Assembly (NCBI RefSeq): GCF_038630985.1
Contig: NZ_CP152049.1
Location: forward strand, 3,739,501 to 3,803,500
Reading direction: 5' to 3'
From: Paenibacillus sp. FSL H8-0548
GTDB taxonomy: Bacteria > Bacillota > Bacilli > Paenibacillales > Paenibacillaceae
DNA length: 64,000 nucleotides
The notes beneath the pieces are model-generated. The model had not been told where the DNA came from, did not search any database, and saw only the letters and a program-made list of their open reading frames with translations. The translations under genes were made by a program, and so were the position numbers. Below, piece after piece: positions 1 through 9,393 of this stretch. The number at the start of each line of letters is the position of its first letter. Positions within the stretch are counted from its first letter, which is position 1.

Positions 1-52
1 CAGATCTGCTGCTTTTCCTCGTTAAATTCACTTGGGAAATTATTCTCAGCCT

Positions 53-346
53 TCAATTAGAAGGTTCAGTCACTAAACGTTCTTTCAGATACATAATTAA
101 TGAATAAAGCTGTAAATGCAATTCTTGATTTGTTTCTGAAAATGGAGTCTGATCTATTCCATGAGCATCACGTCTAAGTAGTTCTCGGTTAAGTTTTGAA
201 ATATTGCTAATTAATGTGTGGTTATCCCAATTCTCAATTATAGCATTCATGCGCGGTTGTTTATCATGCTCAACATTATTAAACGCTAGAAAGTTTGGAC
301 TGAGCATGAAATCGCTAAAAGAAATTTTTTCAGAAGTTGTTGACAC
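53..346 (-). CDS. Small hypothetical protein, weakly Spo0E-like
   Basis: A protein of about 97 residues that I do not firmly recognise. The start is uncertain: a GTG at 355 opens the frame, but the AGGTG ribosome-binding sequence overlaps it and lies 6 nt before a GTG at 346, so 346 is preferred. The C-terminal half has two amphipathic helices around a short loop (ISKLNRELLRR, then NQELHLQLYSLIMYLKERL). This resembles the helix-loop-helix of Spo0E-type aspartyl phosphatases. The family SQxLD signature would be NQELH here, so the phosphatase motif is degenerate at best. The gene stands alone between the window edge and a TetR gene of the same strand. Confidence 0.5.
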   Translation of the reverse strand: MSTTSEKISFSDFMLSPNFLAFNNVEHDKQPRMNAIIENWDNHTLISNISKLNRELLRRDAHGIDQTPFSETNQELHLQLYSLIMYLKERLVTEPSN

Positions 347-419
347 GATGTGCACCTGCTTTTTTTTATAAATAATTGTAGCATTATTGTTTCGTTATTT
401 AAAGCTGCCTGCTCAGGTA

Positions 420-1019
420 CTATAACTGATCTACCGGTGAGTCTTCAGCGGCCGAGCCCTTCTCGTGCATCCTCAGAAAATAAATGAGCTGTTCGTTCAT
501 ATATTCTGGGCTGCGAGCGAAGCCATCATCGCTCCACTCGATGAGCAAGCCCATAATTGCATTAGCCTGATAAGCGACTAGCAAGGGGACGTCTACATCT
601 TGTAATTGGTCGACCGAAGTACTTTCATGCATCAAGCTTTTTATTTTCTCTAATAATGAATAATAGTAAGACAACGATGATTTCTTATCAAACACGATCT
701 CATAGAATGTCTGGTATTTCTTCACATGATGAAAAATACGTATCGTCGTAGGGTCTAGGTGGCTCGGAATTAAATGTGACACATGCCGGTAAGGCTCGTA
801 ATAGGACTCCTCCAAATCTTTGAGCAAATAATGAAGATGCTCGTCAAATAATGCTCCAATGTCTTTATAATGCAAGTAAAAGGTACCTCTATTGACTACA
901 GCCTCTCGGCAAAGCGTGGATACGGATAACGATTCGAGCGTACTTGTTTTTAACAGAGCCAAGAGTGCTTGATGTAATGCTTTTTTTGTCTTAACAACTC
1001 TTAAATCATTTTCATTCAT
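420..1019 (-). CDS. TetR/AcrR family transcriptional regulator
   Basis: A 199-residue one-component repressor. Residues about 8-55 form the TetR N-terminal helix-turn-helix (LSVSTLCREAVVNRGTFYLH, ending in the typical GTFYLHYKD recognition-helix region). The rest is an all-helical C-terminal ligand/dimer domain of the kind common in Bacillales TetR proteins. The ATG at 1019 has AGAGGTG and GAGGAC just upstream. Inverted TGAAC/GTTCA half-sites lie in its own upstream region, and a near-identical perfect palindrome lies before the SDR gene ending at 1308. I infer that it represses both itself and that dehydrogenase. The ligand is unknown. Confidence 0.88.
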   Translation of the reverse strand: MNENDLRVVKTKKALHQALLALLKTSTLESLSVSTLCREAVVNRGTFYLHYKDIGALFDEHLHYLLKDLEESYYEPYRHVSHLIPSHLDPTTIRIFHHVKKYQTFYEIVFDKKSSLSYYYSLLEKIKSLMHESTSVDQLQDVDVPLLVAYQANAIMGLLIEWSDDGFARSPEYMNEQLIYFLRMHEKGSAAEDSPVDQL

Positions 1020-1058
1020 GTCCTCTATTCACCTCTTGTAAAATAAAATATGTATTGG

Positions 1059-1090
1059 TTTAATGAACGATTTTGAACTCGTCTGTTCAA
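1059..1090. promoter_or_regulatory. Imperfect TetR operator half-sites upstream of the tetR gene
   Basis: TTTAATGAAC (1059-1068), TGAAC (1074-1078) and GTTCA (1085-1089) lie about 40-70 bp before the TetR start. TGAAC/GTTCA form an inverted pair with a 6-bp spacer. The same TTTAATGAAC arm builds the perfect palindrome at 2088-2111. Autoregulation is inferred. Confidence 0.45.
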
Positions 1091-1183
1091 TAGCTTTAAT
1101 ATGAAGTGTATTATATAACGTTTTCTTCAAAATGTGTACTTTTTTGCGACGACTCTGACGTCTCTTAGCAGCACTTGAAAGAG

Positions 1184-1221
1184 AAAAAAGGCTGCAAGCA
1201 GTCTAGCTGCCTGTAGCCTTT
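1184..1221 (-). terminator. Intrinsic terminator of the SDR gene
   Basis: On the minus strand the stem AAAGGCTACAGGCAG pairs imperfectly with CTGCTTGCAGCCTTT and is followed by TTTCTC. It lies about 90 bp after the SDR stop codon. Confidence 0.6.
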
Positions 1222-1307
1222 GTGTCAAACGTAATAAAGTATATATATCGCCTAGCATTAATTTCAATCATTGCTTATTCTGCTTAAGCAAAGTGCAGAT
1301 CGCAAGT

Positions 1308-2069
1308 TTAGAAACCTGCCGTCCAGCCACCGTCCGCGGCAATTACAGCGCCATTTACAAAGCTGGATTCATCGGATGCCAGGAACAGAGCCACCTGTGC
1401 AATTTCTTCCGCTTGTCCAACACGTGGGATAACACCTTGCGTAACCTTCGTGCGCGAAGCGCCAAATTCATTTACGTTATTGATTGTGTTAGCGATATTT
1501 GTCATCGTTGCGCCTGGAGCAATCGCATTACATCGGATGCCTTTTTGCGCATACATAAAGCCTGTATTTTTGGTTATGCCGATAACGGCATGTTTGGAAG
1601 CTGTATAAGCAACACCCGCATGAGCACCGCTGAAGCCCCCTGTTGAGGCTGTATTAATAATAACGCCATTTCCTTTCTCAAGAAAGATCGGAAGTGCTTT
1701 GCGGATCGCCCGCATAACGCCTTTTGTATTAATATCGAAGATAAGATCCCATTTTTCGTCATTTACATCACCAGCAGCTGCCATGTTGTCCATAATGCCG
1801 GCATTGTTAACCAAAATATCAAGTGTTCCGTATTCTTTAACGGCGGTATCGATCATAGCATTAATGTCATTCAGGTCGGCAACGTTGGTTTTTACTGCGA
1901 TTGCTTCCCCACCAGTTGATTTAATAGCGGTGGCAACAGCTTCCGCACCCTCGATGTTCAAATCTGAGACAACGACACGTGCTCCTTCTTTCGCGTATAG
2001 CTCCGCAATGGCTTTACCCATGCCCGACGCAGCTCCTGTAACGACAGCAACCTTTCCTTCTAAACGCAT
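1308..2069 (-). CDS. SDR family NAD(P)-dependent oxidoreductase
   Basis: A classical short-chain dehydrogenase of 253 residues. The Rossmann nucleotide-binding loop TGAASGMGKA sits at about residues 11-20. NNAG is near residue 88, and the catalytic Ser plus YxxxK (YTASK) lie near 140-160. The C-terminus FVNGAVIAADGGWTAGF is typical of the FabG-like glucose/alcohol dehydrogenase branch. An acidic residue after beta-strand 2 (SDLN) suggests NAD preference, by inference. The substrate cannot be read from sequence. A strong operator palindrome directly upstream and the adjacent tetR gene suggest substrate- or stress-inducible expression. Confidence 0.88.
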   Translation of the reverse strand: MRLEGKVAVVTGAASGMGKAIAELYAKEGARVVVSDLNIEGAEAVATAIKSTGGEAIAVKTNVADLNDINAMIDTAVKEYGTLDILVNNAGIMDNMAAAGDVNDEKWDLIFDINTKGVMRAIRKALPIFLEKGNGVIINTASTGGFSGAHAGVAYTASKHAVIGITKNTGFMYAQKGIRCNAIAPGATMTNIANTINNVNEFGASRTKVTQGVIPRVGQAEEIAQVALFLASDESSFVNGAVIAADGGWTAGF

Positions 2070-2087
2070 GATGAATCCCTCCTGATA

Positions 2088-2111
2088 TTTAATGAACAGT
2101 TGTTCATTAAA
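2088..2111. promoter_or_regulatory. Perfect operator palindrome of the SDR gene (TetR-type)
   Basis: TTTAATGAACA (2088-2098), GT, then TGTTCATTAAA (2101-2111): 11-bp arms without mismatch around a 2-bp centre, ending 18 bp before the SDR start. The half-site recurs upstream of tetR. The size and symmetry suit a TetR dimer site. Confidence 0.7.
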
Positions 2112-2147
2112 ATTATACTAATTCTATGGGGAGGTTGTCAATTTTTT

Positions 2148-2245
2148 AAAAATATAGGCGGAGTATAAGTTTCACATTAATACTCTGCCTATATTTTGCG
2201 AGAAACTTATTGTCCTTAGACAAGGACAGCGGCTCACTGAGTCCA
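2148..2245 (-). repeat. Dispersed two-hairpin element, copy A
   Basis: The reverse complement matches the elements at 32638, 52018 and 57219. It has a stem TGTCCTTGTCTAAGGACA, then TTTCTCGCAAAATATAGG. A second near-perfect hairpin follows: on the plus strand, AATATAGGCGGAGTAT (2151-2166) pairs with ATACTCTGCCTATATT (2180-2195). It lies between convergent or tandem genes and outside any plausible ORF. Confidence 0.7.
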
Positions 2246-2309
2246 CTCGGTGAATTCGGCTGGAAGGTAGTATGGATTTACCTAAGATCTATTTAATATC
2301 CGTCGGTTT

Positions 2310-2678
2310 CTACGCCAGTTCATTCATTTTCGTTATAGATTCACGGAGACTCTTAGGAAGATTTCCAACAACCAAATCGTAAGAGTGATCAATCATTTCA
2401 AAAACATCCATCTCTGGCATGGAGCCATCGATTGTAATTGTATTCCAGTGCTTTTTGTTCATATGGTACCCTGGTCGAACGGCCTCGTGCTGCTCTCTTA
2501 AGTTCTCCGCAATCATCGGGTCACATTTCAGGTTGATCTGAAGATACTCTTCTTTTCCCTCGAAAATAAGCGCGAACATTTTACCTTCAATTTTAAGAAC
2601 CATTGAATCGGGTCCGAAGGGATATTCCCTAGCCGCTCCTTTTTTCATTAAACAGTATTTGATGATATTATTTTTCAA
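2310..2678 (-). CDS. MmcQ/YjbR family protein
   Basis: A 122-residue protein of the MmcQ/YjbR fold (CyaY-like, double-wing DNA-binding type). Hallmarks are an early EYPFGPDSMVLKIEGKMFALI, then LQINLKCDP and a GYHMNKKHWNTITIDG segment before a C-terminal helix. Members are small single-domain proteins of unresolved cellular role, and this one has the full family length. It stands alone between the dispersed repeat and the VTT gene. No regulation is visible. Confidence 0.85.
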   Translation of the reverse strand: MKNNIIKYCLMKKGAAREYPFGPDSMVLKIEGKMFALIFEGKEEYLQINLKCDPMIAENLREQHEAVRPGYHMNKKHWNTITIDGSMPEMDVFEMIDHSYDLVVGNLPKSLRESITKMNELA

Positions 2679-2724
2679 CGCTCTATCTCTCCTTCGTTAT
2701 TAAACACACTATGCACTAGAAGCT

Positions 2725-3354
2725 TCATCTTAAAGAACGGCGCTTCATAATAAGTTGATATACGATATAAGTAATTGTCAGAAAGACCCCATAAATGCTG
2801 ATTGCCATAATCCATTCATTAGCTCCGGATTGAATGTTATCTCCAACATAGGTTGAAACTAGAATGAACGGTATTTTACCTAGAATCGTTGCAGTCAGAA
2901 AGATCTTAAATTGCAAACCGAATACACCAGCATAAAGATTTATTAGAGCTGCAGGCATTACCGGAATCAATCGAGCTGTTAAAATCGACCAAAAGATACG
3001 TTTTCGCAAAAAACTATCTATTCGACGTAATTGCGTAGATTTTTCCAGCCAACGTATCCCCCAATCTTTAAATAATTTGTACATTAGAGAGTATACGATT
3101 GCAGCTGCAATTGTCGAAGCAACTAAATTAAGGACTCCGCCAGTTATTAATCCATATTTAGCACCAATAATTCCGCTTACTAAACCAAAAGGTATTCCAG
3201 GAATAACAGCGAGCAGCACGACCAGGAGAAATACAAGCGGAAAGAAACTGTAGTCGTCATCTTTTAGCCAAATCAGCAGCTCTTTCCAATTTAATATCAG
3301 GATGAGTACAACGATGATATTAATAACAGCAAAAGTCCATCTACTATAATTCAA
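2725..3354 (-). CDS. VTT/TVP38-DedA family membrane protein
   Basis: An integral membrane protein of the SNARE-associated/VTT family (TVP38/TMEM64, DedA superfamily). It has an N-terminal hydrophobic helix, a proline-rich re-entrant segment (VIPGIPFGLVSGIIGAKYG), a GGVLNLVAST transmembrane helix, and the second signature ILTARLIPVMPAALINLYAGVFG. The open frame extends to 3483, but its first ~40 codons run through the terminator palindrome. I therefore choose the TTG at 3354, which has AGGAAAGG eight bases upstream, giving about 209 residues. Family members are proposed lipid scramblases or flippases; the substrate is unknown here. Confidence 0.82.
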   Translation of the reverse strand: MNYSRWTFAVINIIVVLILILNWKELLIWLKDDDYSFFPLVFLLVVLLAVIPGIPFGLVSGIIGAKYGLITGGVLNLVASTIAAAIVYSLMYKLFKDWGIRWLEKSTQLRRIDSFLRKRIFWSILTARLIPVMPAALINLYAGVFGLQFKIFLTATILGKIPFILVSTYVGDNIQSGANEWIMAISIYGVFLTITYIVYQLIMKRRSLR

Positions 3355-3417
3355 ATGCTTCACCTTTCCTTTGAAAAAAGAACGAACCGCTAGAGAACCT
3401 ATGTTCTCTTCACATAT

Positions 3418-3471
3418 TATATAACAAAAAGGTTGATCTTCAATATTGAAGATCAACCTTTTTGTTATATA
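3418..3471. terminator. Long perfect palindrome, bidirectional terminator after gndA
   Basis: Two 27-base arms (3418-3444 and 3445-3471) are exact reverse complements with no spacer. The arms contain AACAAAAAGGTTGATC and its complement, so a U-run follows the stem on either strand. It ends the pentose-phosphate operon just after gndA. Confidence 0.8.
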
Positions 3472-3490
3472 GGTAAAGTTCACGCCGTTG

Positions 3491-4909
3491 TTATTCGTTT
3501 TTGTCCATCCACTGGAAGTGGAAGCTTCCCTCTTTATCTAGCCGTTGGAACGTGTGTGCCCCAAAATAATCCCTTTGTGCTTGCAGCAAATTAGCTGGCA
3601 GCCTCTCCGAACGATAGCTGTCATAATAGGCTAAAGCAGAAGCAAAAGCAGGAACTGGGATTCCTCTAGTAACGGCAAGTGAGATGACTTTTCTCCAAGC
3701 GTCTTGATAGTTATCAACGATTTCGCTGAAGTATTCGTCCAAGAACAGGTTGCTTAGAGCTGGATTCCGATCATAGGCATCCTTAATATTTTGCAGGAAA
3801 CGTGCACGGATAATACATCCTCCGCGGAATATCATCGCAATGCTGCCATAGTTCAAATCCCACTTGAATTCGTCAGAAGCAGCTCTCATTTGTGCAAAGC
3901 CTTGTGCATATGATGCTATTTTGCTCGTATACAAAGCTTTGCGAACAGCCTCGATAAATTCTTTAGGATCGCCGTCATAGCTGGACACTGCAGGTCCATT
4001 CAACAGCTTGCTGGCGGCTACACGCTCTTCTTTCATCGCTGAGATAAAGCGTGCAAATACAGATTCCGTAATGATGGACAATGGGACGCCCAAATCCAAT
4101 GCGCTTTGGCTAGTCCATTTGCCCGTTCCTTTTTGCCCTGCCGAATCGAGGATAACATCTACCATCGGTTTTCCTGTTTCTGGATCTATTTTCTTGAAAA
4201 TATCAGCAGTAATCTCGATCAAATAGCTATCCAGTTCACCGTTATTCCATTCTGTGAAAATGTCATGCAGCTCGCTAGTGCTGAGGTTCAGCACATCCTT
4301 GAGCAGCTGATAAGCTTCGCCGATGAGCTGCATATCACCGTATTCGATGCCGTTGTGTACCATTTTGACATAATGGCCAGCGCCGCCTTCTCCAATATAA
4401 GTCGAGCAGGCATCGCCGTTCACTTTTGCGGAAATGGCTGTCAGAATCGGTTCTACCAGCTCATACGCATCTTTTTGCCCACCTGGCATAATGGCAGGAC
4501 CCTTCAATGCGCCCTCTTCGCCTCCGGAGACTCCTGCGCCGATGAATCGGAAGCCTTGAGCCTGCAGATCCTTGTTTCTGCGCTGTGTATCAGGGAAATA
4601 TGCGTTTCCGCCGTCGATCAGAATATCGCCTTGATCGAGGTAAGGCACAAGCTGATTAATGGTATCGTCAGTTGGTTGACCAGCTTTGACCATAATGAGA
4701 ATTTTACGCGGCGTCTCCAGCGATTGAACAAATTCTTCGATGGTGTAGGTGCCTACGAAATCCTTTCCTTGCGCTTCTGCCAATAGTTCATTTGTTTTTT
4801 CCGCCGAACGATTGAATACGGCAACGGAAAATCCTTTGCTCTCTATGTTGAAGGCCAGGTTTTTACCCATAACGGCTAACCCGACCACGCCAATTTGTTG
4901 TTTCTTCAT
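3491..4909 (-). CDS. gndA: 6-phosphogluconate dehydrogenase (decarboxylating, NADP+)
   Basis: A 472-residue enzyme converting 6-phosphogluconate to ribulose-5-phosphate, CO2 and NADPH in the cytosol. The N-terminal Rossmann domain has GLAVMGKN at about residues 10-17 with NRS after beta-2, as in NADP-dependent enzymes. The substrate-binding signature [21 protein letters not shown] lies near 125-145. The catalytic Lys/Asn segment [17 protein letters not shown] is near 180, and [11 protein letters not shown] is near 365. Length and sequence match Bacillales GndA rather than the short bacterial Gnd. It is the last gene of zwf-tkt-tal-gndA and is followed by a strong terminator. Confidence 0.97.
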   Translation of the reverse strand: MKKQQIGVVGLAVMGKNLAFNIESKGFSVAVFNRSAEKTNELLAEAQGKDFVGTYTIEEFVQSLETPRKILIMVKAGQPTDDTINQLVPYLDQGDILIDGGNAYFPDTQRRNKDLQAQGFRFIGAGVSGGEEGALKGPAIMPGGQKDAYELVEPILTAISAKVNGDACSTYIGEGGAGHYVKMVHNGIEYGDMQLIGEAYQLLKDVLNLSTSELHDIFTEWNNGELDSYLIEITADIFKKIDPETGKPMVDVILDSAGQKGTGKWTSQSALDLGVPLSIITESVFARFISAMKEERVAASKLLNGPAVSSYDGDPKEFIEAVRKALYTSKIASYAQGFAQMRAASDEFKWDLNYGSIAMIFRGGCIIRARFLQNIKDAYDRNPALSNLFLDEYFSEIVDNYQDAWRKVISLAVTRGIPVPAFASALAYYDSYRSERLPANLLQAQRDYFGAHTFQRLDKEGSFHFQWMDKNE

Positions 4910-4971
4910 TACTAGCTTCCTCCTATCATTACTGCCAGTTGCTGATAAATGCTTTAAGAGCAGAGCTCAAC

Positions 4972-5640
4972 TTAAAGTTGAGCAGTTTTTTTCCAATCAG
5001 CTGCGAATTTCTCCATGCCTTGATCCGTTAGAGGGTGTTTCGAGATTTGTTCGATAACTGAGAATGGAATAGTTGCAATATGCGCGCCAGCCATAGCTAC
5101 ACGTGTCACGTGATCCGGATGACGAACAGATGCTGCGATGATTTGTGCATCCAAGTTATGCGTGCGGAACAATTCTGCGATTTTGGAGACGAGTAGAACG
5201 CCATCTTCCGAAATATCGTCCAAGCGGCCAAGGAATGGAGAAACATAAGTCGCACCAGCGCGAGCAGCCAAAAGTGCTTGGTTCACGGAGAAGATCAATG
5301 TTACGTTTGTTTTAACACCTTTTTCCGTCAGGTAACGGCATGCTTCCAAACCTGCTAATGTCATCGGAAGCTTAATTGTAATATTCTTGTCATTGTTGTT
5401 GATCTTGATTAGTTCATTGGCTTGTGCAATCATTTCTTCAGCTGTTACTGCATCAGGAGTTACTTCAGCAGAAACGGATTCAACCTCAGGTACTTCACGT
5501 AAAATCTCAGCGATGCGATCTTCAAATTTTACTCCTTCTTTGGCAACCAAGGATGGGTTAGTCGTAACGCCGGATAATACACCGATTTTATAAGCCTTTT
5601 TGATATCTACCAAATTTGCAGTGTCGATAAAGAATTTCAT
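4972..5640 (-). CDS. tal: Transaldolase (small, FSA/TalB-like subfamily)
   Basis: A 222-residue single-domain transaldolase. It moves a dihydroxyacetone unit between sedoheptulose-7-P and glyceraldehyde-3-P. The start [16 protein letters not shown] and the following [13 protein letters not shown] are the family N-terminal signature. The Schiff-base lysine is in ITIKLPMT, about residue 90. [14 protein letters not shown] [10 protein letters not shown] and the C-terminal [13 protein letters not shown] are also present. The size fits the short family (fructose-6-P aldolase/transaldolase, as in Bacillus), so aldolase activity cannot be ruled out. Its place between tkt and gndA supports the transaldolase role. 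Confidence 0.94.
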   Translation of the reverse strand: MKFFIDTANLVDIKKAYKIGVLSGVTTNPSLVAKEGVKFEDRIAEILREVPEVESVSAEVTPDAVTAEEMIAQANELIKINNNDKNITIKLPMTLAGLEACRYLTEKGVKTNVTLIFSVNQALLAARAGATYVSPFLGRLDDISEDGVLLVSKIAELFRTHNLDAQIIAASVRHPDHVTRVAMAGAHIATIPFSVIEQISKHPLTDQGMEKFAADWKKTAQL

Positions 5641-5755
5641 AATAATTACCTCCGTTTTTTGGTTTTATTTTTATATTACTTGTATTGACCTAATTTGTCT
5701 TGAGAACAAAGTTTATCTAAGCTGCTTCGAATGTTCTGTTTATTAGTTCTATTTA

Positions 5756-7747
5756 CTATAGTAATTCTTTCGCCAAACGAACGACATTATCCACGGAGAA
5801 ACCAAAGTATTCCAAGACCTCAGTACCAGGACCCGAAGCTCCAAAGGTATCGATAGACAATACTTTACCGCTTGGTCCGGTGTAACGTTCCCATCCGAGC
5901 GAAATGCCGGCTTCAATAGCTAAACGCTTAGTGACGGCAGCAGGCAGTACGGATTGCTTATATGCCTCGGATTGACGGTCGAACAGCTCACGGGACGGCA
6001 TAGCAACTACTCGTACAGAGATATTTTCCTTCTCAAGCTCAGCTTTGGCGCTCACTGCCAAGGAAACTTCGGAACCAGTTCCAATTAGAATAACATCAGG
6101 TTGATCATTGGTTTCCATCAGCACATATGCGCCTTTGGCAACCCCGTCCACATTCCCTTTTGTCGCTTCGTATATAGGCAGGTTTTGTCTGCTTAGCACT
6201 AATGCTACCGGACCTTCATTTTGCTGCAAGGCATAAGCCCATGCGTTAGCTGTTTCATTTGCATCGCTAGGGCGAATGACCGTTAGACCTGGAATAGTAC
6301 GCAGCGCTGTCAAATGTTCTACTGGCTCATGCGTAGGTCCATCTTCGCCGACAGCTACTGAATCATGAGTAAATACATAAGTAACAGGCAGTTTTTGCAG
6401 TGCAGCCAGTCGTATTGATGGGCGTAAATAATCGCTGAACACGAAGAATGTGCTTACGAAAGGTTTCACGCCGCCGTGAAGCGCCATGCCGTTGCCAGCC
6501 GCGCCCATTGCATGCTCGCGTACGCCGAAGTAGATATTGCGTCCCGCATAAGATTCAACCGCAAATACTTTCTCTCCGGTAATATCGGTCATCGTCGAAT
6601 GAGACAAGTCGGCACTGCCGCCAAAAATCGAAGGAACAGATTTAACGAAATGATTAATCGATTGACCGCTTGCGACGCGAGTTGAAAGTGTCTTGGAAGA
6701 ATCGAAGGTAAGGATGTCTTTGGCTTCGATCACAACGGAACCATGAATGACTTGTTCAAGCTCTTCGCCTAACGCTGGATGCTCTGCTTTATATGAAGCG
6801 AACAGTTTGGTCCAAGCGGCTTCTTTGGCCTCGCCATTTTGTTTAAGCTGCGCAAAATGAGCTTTGACTTCAGCAGGTACCGTGAACTCCTCCTCATACT
6901 TCCAGCCATAGGCTTCTTTCGTTGCTTTTGCCTCTTCTTTGCCAAGCGGGTTGCCATGGGCTTTATTCGTTCCTGCTACTTTACTTCCATAACCAATAAT
7001 CGTCCGGATCTCAATAATAGTTGGCTGCGAATCATTTTGCTTTGCTGTTTCGATCGCTTTAGTAATTTGATCGATGTCGTTTCCGTCTTCGACTCTCAAA
7101 TACTGCCAATTTACGGATTCTGCTCTTTTTTGGATGTTCTCTGCGAAGGAAAGATTGAGTTCACCATCCAAGGAGATATCATTGGAATCATACAATACAA
7201 CTAATTTGTCTAATTTCATATGTCCTGCCATGGACATCGCCTCGTAGGAGATCCCTTCCATCAGACAGCCATCTCCGACAAGCGCATACGTGTAATGATC
7301 AACGACTGGGAAACCGCTTTGGTTGAATTTCGAAGCTAGGTGAGCTTCAGCCATCGCCATACCAACGGCATTCGCAATACCTTGTCCAAGAGGACCGGTT
7401 GTTGCATCTACGCCATCTGTATGGCCAAATTCAGGATGACCTGGCGTTTTGCTGTTTAGCTTGCGGAATTGCTTCACATCTTCAATGGAAACGTTATAGC
7501 CAGACAAATGCAGAAGACTGTAAAGCAAAGCCGAGCCATGACCCGCGGATAATACGAAACGATCGCGGTTGAACCATTTTGCATGAGCTGGATTGTGATT
7601 GAGCAGCTTGCCCCAAAGCGCATACGCCATAGGTGCAGCTCCCATTGGGAGCCCTGGATGTCCGGAATTGGCGGCGTTGATAGCATCAATGGATAGAGTA
7701 CGGATCGTATCAACAGCCAGTTGATCAATGGTTTGTGTGATAGGCAT
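5756..7747 (-). CDS. tkt: Transketolase
   Basis: A full-length 663-residue thiamine-diphosphate enzyme transferring two-carbon ketol units in the non-oxidative pentose phosphate pathway. Features seen: [18 protein letters not shown] near residue 28, the TPP motif [19 protein letters not shown] near 155, the pyrimidine-domain [19 protein letters not shown] with the catalytic Glu near 410, and [17 protein letters not shown] near 465. The ATG at 7747 has AAAAGGAG 6 nt upstream. That start lies inside the 3' end of zwf (a 23-bp overlap), implying translational coupling. Confidence 0.97.
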   Translation of the reverse strand: MPITQTIDQLAVDTIRTLSIDAINAANSGHPGLPMGAAPMAYALWGKLLNHNPAHAKWFNRDRFVLSAGHGSALLYSLLHLSGYNVSIEDVKQFRKLNSKTPGHPEFGHTDGVDATTGPLGQGIANAVGMAMAEAHLASKFNQSGFPVVDHYTYALVGDGCLMEGISYEAMSMAGHMKLDKLVVLYDSNDISLDGELNLSFAENIQKRAESVNWQYLRVEDGNDIDQITKAIETAKQNDSQPTIIEIRTIIGYGSKVAGTNKAHGNPLGKEEAKATKEAYGWKYEEEFTVPAEVKAHFAQLKQNGEAKEAAWTKLFASYKAEHPALGEELEQVIHGSVVIEAKDILTFDSSKTLSTRVASGQSINHFVKSVPSIFGGSADLSHSTMTDITGEKVFAVESYAGRNIYFGVREHAMGAAGNGMALHGGVKPFVSTFFVFSDYLRPSIRLAALQKLPVTYVFTHDSVAVGEDGPTHEPVEHLTALRTIPGLTVIRPSDANETANAWAYALQQNEGPVALVLSRQNLPIYEATKGNVDGVAKGAYVLMETNDQPDVILIGTGSEVSLAVSAKAELEKENISVRVVAMPSRELFDRQSEAYKQSVLPAAVTKRLAIEAGISLGWERYTGPSGKVLSIDTFGASGPGTEVLEYFGFSVDNVVRLAKELL

Positions 7748-9248
7748 ATTGTTCTCCTTTTATGGTTTCGATTTCTTGTTCTGACTTATCATCGAACCAC
7801 CAATGATAGCCGTCTTGTGCGAGCAGCTCATCCGATTCAGCGGGTCCATAAGTACCAGCCGAATAGAGATGAAGCGGCACTAGGTTTTCTTTGTATGCGT
7901 CTAAGATAGGTTGAACCCATTGCCATGACAATTCTACTTCGTCCCAATGCGCGAAGAAAGTAGAATCTCCTTGAAACGCATCGTAAATTAAATTTTCGTA
8001 AGCTTCGGGTACATTGTCTTTCACCTCATGAAAGTTGACTTTCATGGGCTTGAACTCCCCATTGTTCAGAGGATCTCTTGTATTTAGTTGGAGCAGGATG
8101 CCTTCGTTTGGACTGATTTCGAATACGAGCAGATTAGGTGTTGTATGATCCTCATTTGTTGCTGATTGTTTTAAAGGTTCTTTGAACTCGATCACGATTC
8201 GTGTCGATTTGTCCTTCATTCTTTTGCCTGTGCGGATGTAGAAAGGAACTCCCCGCCAAAAATAATCGTCGATTTGCAGCTTAGCTGCAATAAAGGTGTC
8301 ATTTGTTGAGCCTGCGGAAATATTGGGTTCGGATGTGTAACCGACCACCGGTTTACCTTGGATCGTTCCTTCACCATACTGTCCGCGGACTACATGGGAT
8401 TTGACATTCTCTTTTTGCAGCAGCTCCAGGGAGTCCATCACCAATTTTTTCTTGAAACGGACATTTTCTGAAGTACTGTTGTTCGGGAGGTGGATCGTCA
8501 GCATCATAAGCAATTGCAGCATATGGTTTTGGAACATGTCTCTTACAGCACCAACATGATCGTAATAGCCAGCTCGTTCTTCAACACCGACAATTTCATT
8601 CGCTGTTATTTGGACGTTGGCAATGTAACGCTTATCCCATAATGCCTGAAGGACTGGATTGCTCTGCTGCAGAACCTCAAGCTTCTGCACCATCGGCTTG
8701 CCGAGATAATGATCGATTCGAAAAATCTCTTCTTCCGTAAAAGCTTTGCTCAGATTTTTATTCAAATCCTGAGCAGATTGCAAATCATGGCCAAAAGGCT
8801 TCTCAATCACCAAACGCTTCCAGCCATTCGCAGAGCCTAACCCGCTTTCATCAATGTTGGCTGCAATCGTTTCAAAAAACTCAGGGCCTACGGACAAATA
8901 AAACATCCGATTTGGCGTGATACGAAGCTCTTTTTCCCGTTGCTCAATCATCTCCAGCAGTTTTTGATAATCCTCTTTATGGCCTACATCGAGAACGCTA
9001 TAGCGAAATGCACTCAAGAAGCTTTTAATTAAAACAGGATCATTCGCTTCGCGTCTAGAAAACATACGAAGAGATTGCTCGACATTCGCTTGAAAAGTAT
9101 GATCGGAAAGCTCTCTTCTTCCAAGGCCGATTACAGAGAAAGATTGTGGTAGCTTCTGATCTACGAATAAATTATAGAGGGCAGGGTAAATTTTTCTTTT
9201 TGCTAAATCCCCTGTTGCTCCAAACAAGACAAAAGTGGTTGCCTCCAT
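7725..9248 (-). CDS. zwf: Glucose-6-phosphate 1-dehydrogenase
   Basis: The first enzyme of the oxidative pentose phosphate pathway (glucose-6-P to 6-phosphogluconolactone, yielding NADPH), about 507 residues. It has the N-terminal dinucleotide loop [19 protein letters not shown], the [11 protein letters not shown] strand and the active-site [12 protein letters not shown] with catalytic His. The frame is open to 9302, but the ATG at 9248 has ACGGAGGGAG at ideal distance and gives the usual family N-terminus, so I prefer it. It heads the operon, with a divergent LysR gene 145 bp upstream. No lactonase gene is present in the cluster. Confidence 0.96.
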   Translation of the reverse strand: MEATTFVLFGATGDLAKRKIYPALYNLFVDQKLPQSFSVIGLGRRELSDHTFQANVEQSLRMFSRREANDPVLIKSFLSAFRYSVLDVGHKEDYQKLLEMIEQREKELRITPNRMFYLSVGPEFFETIAANIDESGLGSANGWKRLVIEKPFGHDLQSAQDLNKNLSKAFTEEEIFRIDHYLGKPMVQKLEVLQQSNPVLQALWDKRYIANVQITANEIVGVEERAGYYDHVGAVRDMFQNHMLQLLMMLTIHLPNNSTSENVRFKKKLVMDSLELLQKENVKSHVVRGQYGEGTIQGKPVVGYTSEPNISAGSTNDTFIAAKLQIDDYFWRGVPFYIRTGKRMKDKSTRIVIEFKEPLKQSATNEDHTTPNLLVFEISPNEGILLQLNTRDPLNNGEFKPMKVNFHEVKDNVPEAYENLIYDAFQGDSTFFAHWDEVELSWQWVQPILDAYKENLVPLHLYSAGTYGPAESDELLAQDGYHWWFDDKSEQEIETIKGEQYAYHTNH

Positions 9249-9393
9249 TTTTCTTCTCCCTCCGTTACGTTTTATTTGAAATACAGGAAGTATAAGTTTC
9301 ATCTTGTTAGCACTGGTTTCTATTTCTTAATTCCACTATAATACCAATAAGACCTATACAGGTAATTAATATATTTTACAGGAGATATAGACC

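Noticed and set aside
4106..4786. 226-codon plus-strand ORF opposite gndA
   Set aside because: Antisense shadow of a highly conserved enzyme gene; no ribosome binding site or domain signal.
4962..4990. Hairpin CTCAACTT/AAGTTGAG with a T run at the end of tal
   Set aside because: The T run is on the plus strand, so it cannot terminate the minus-strand operon; probably coincidental within coding sequence.
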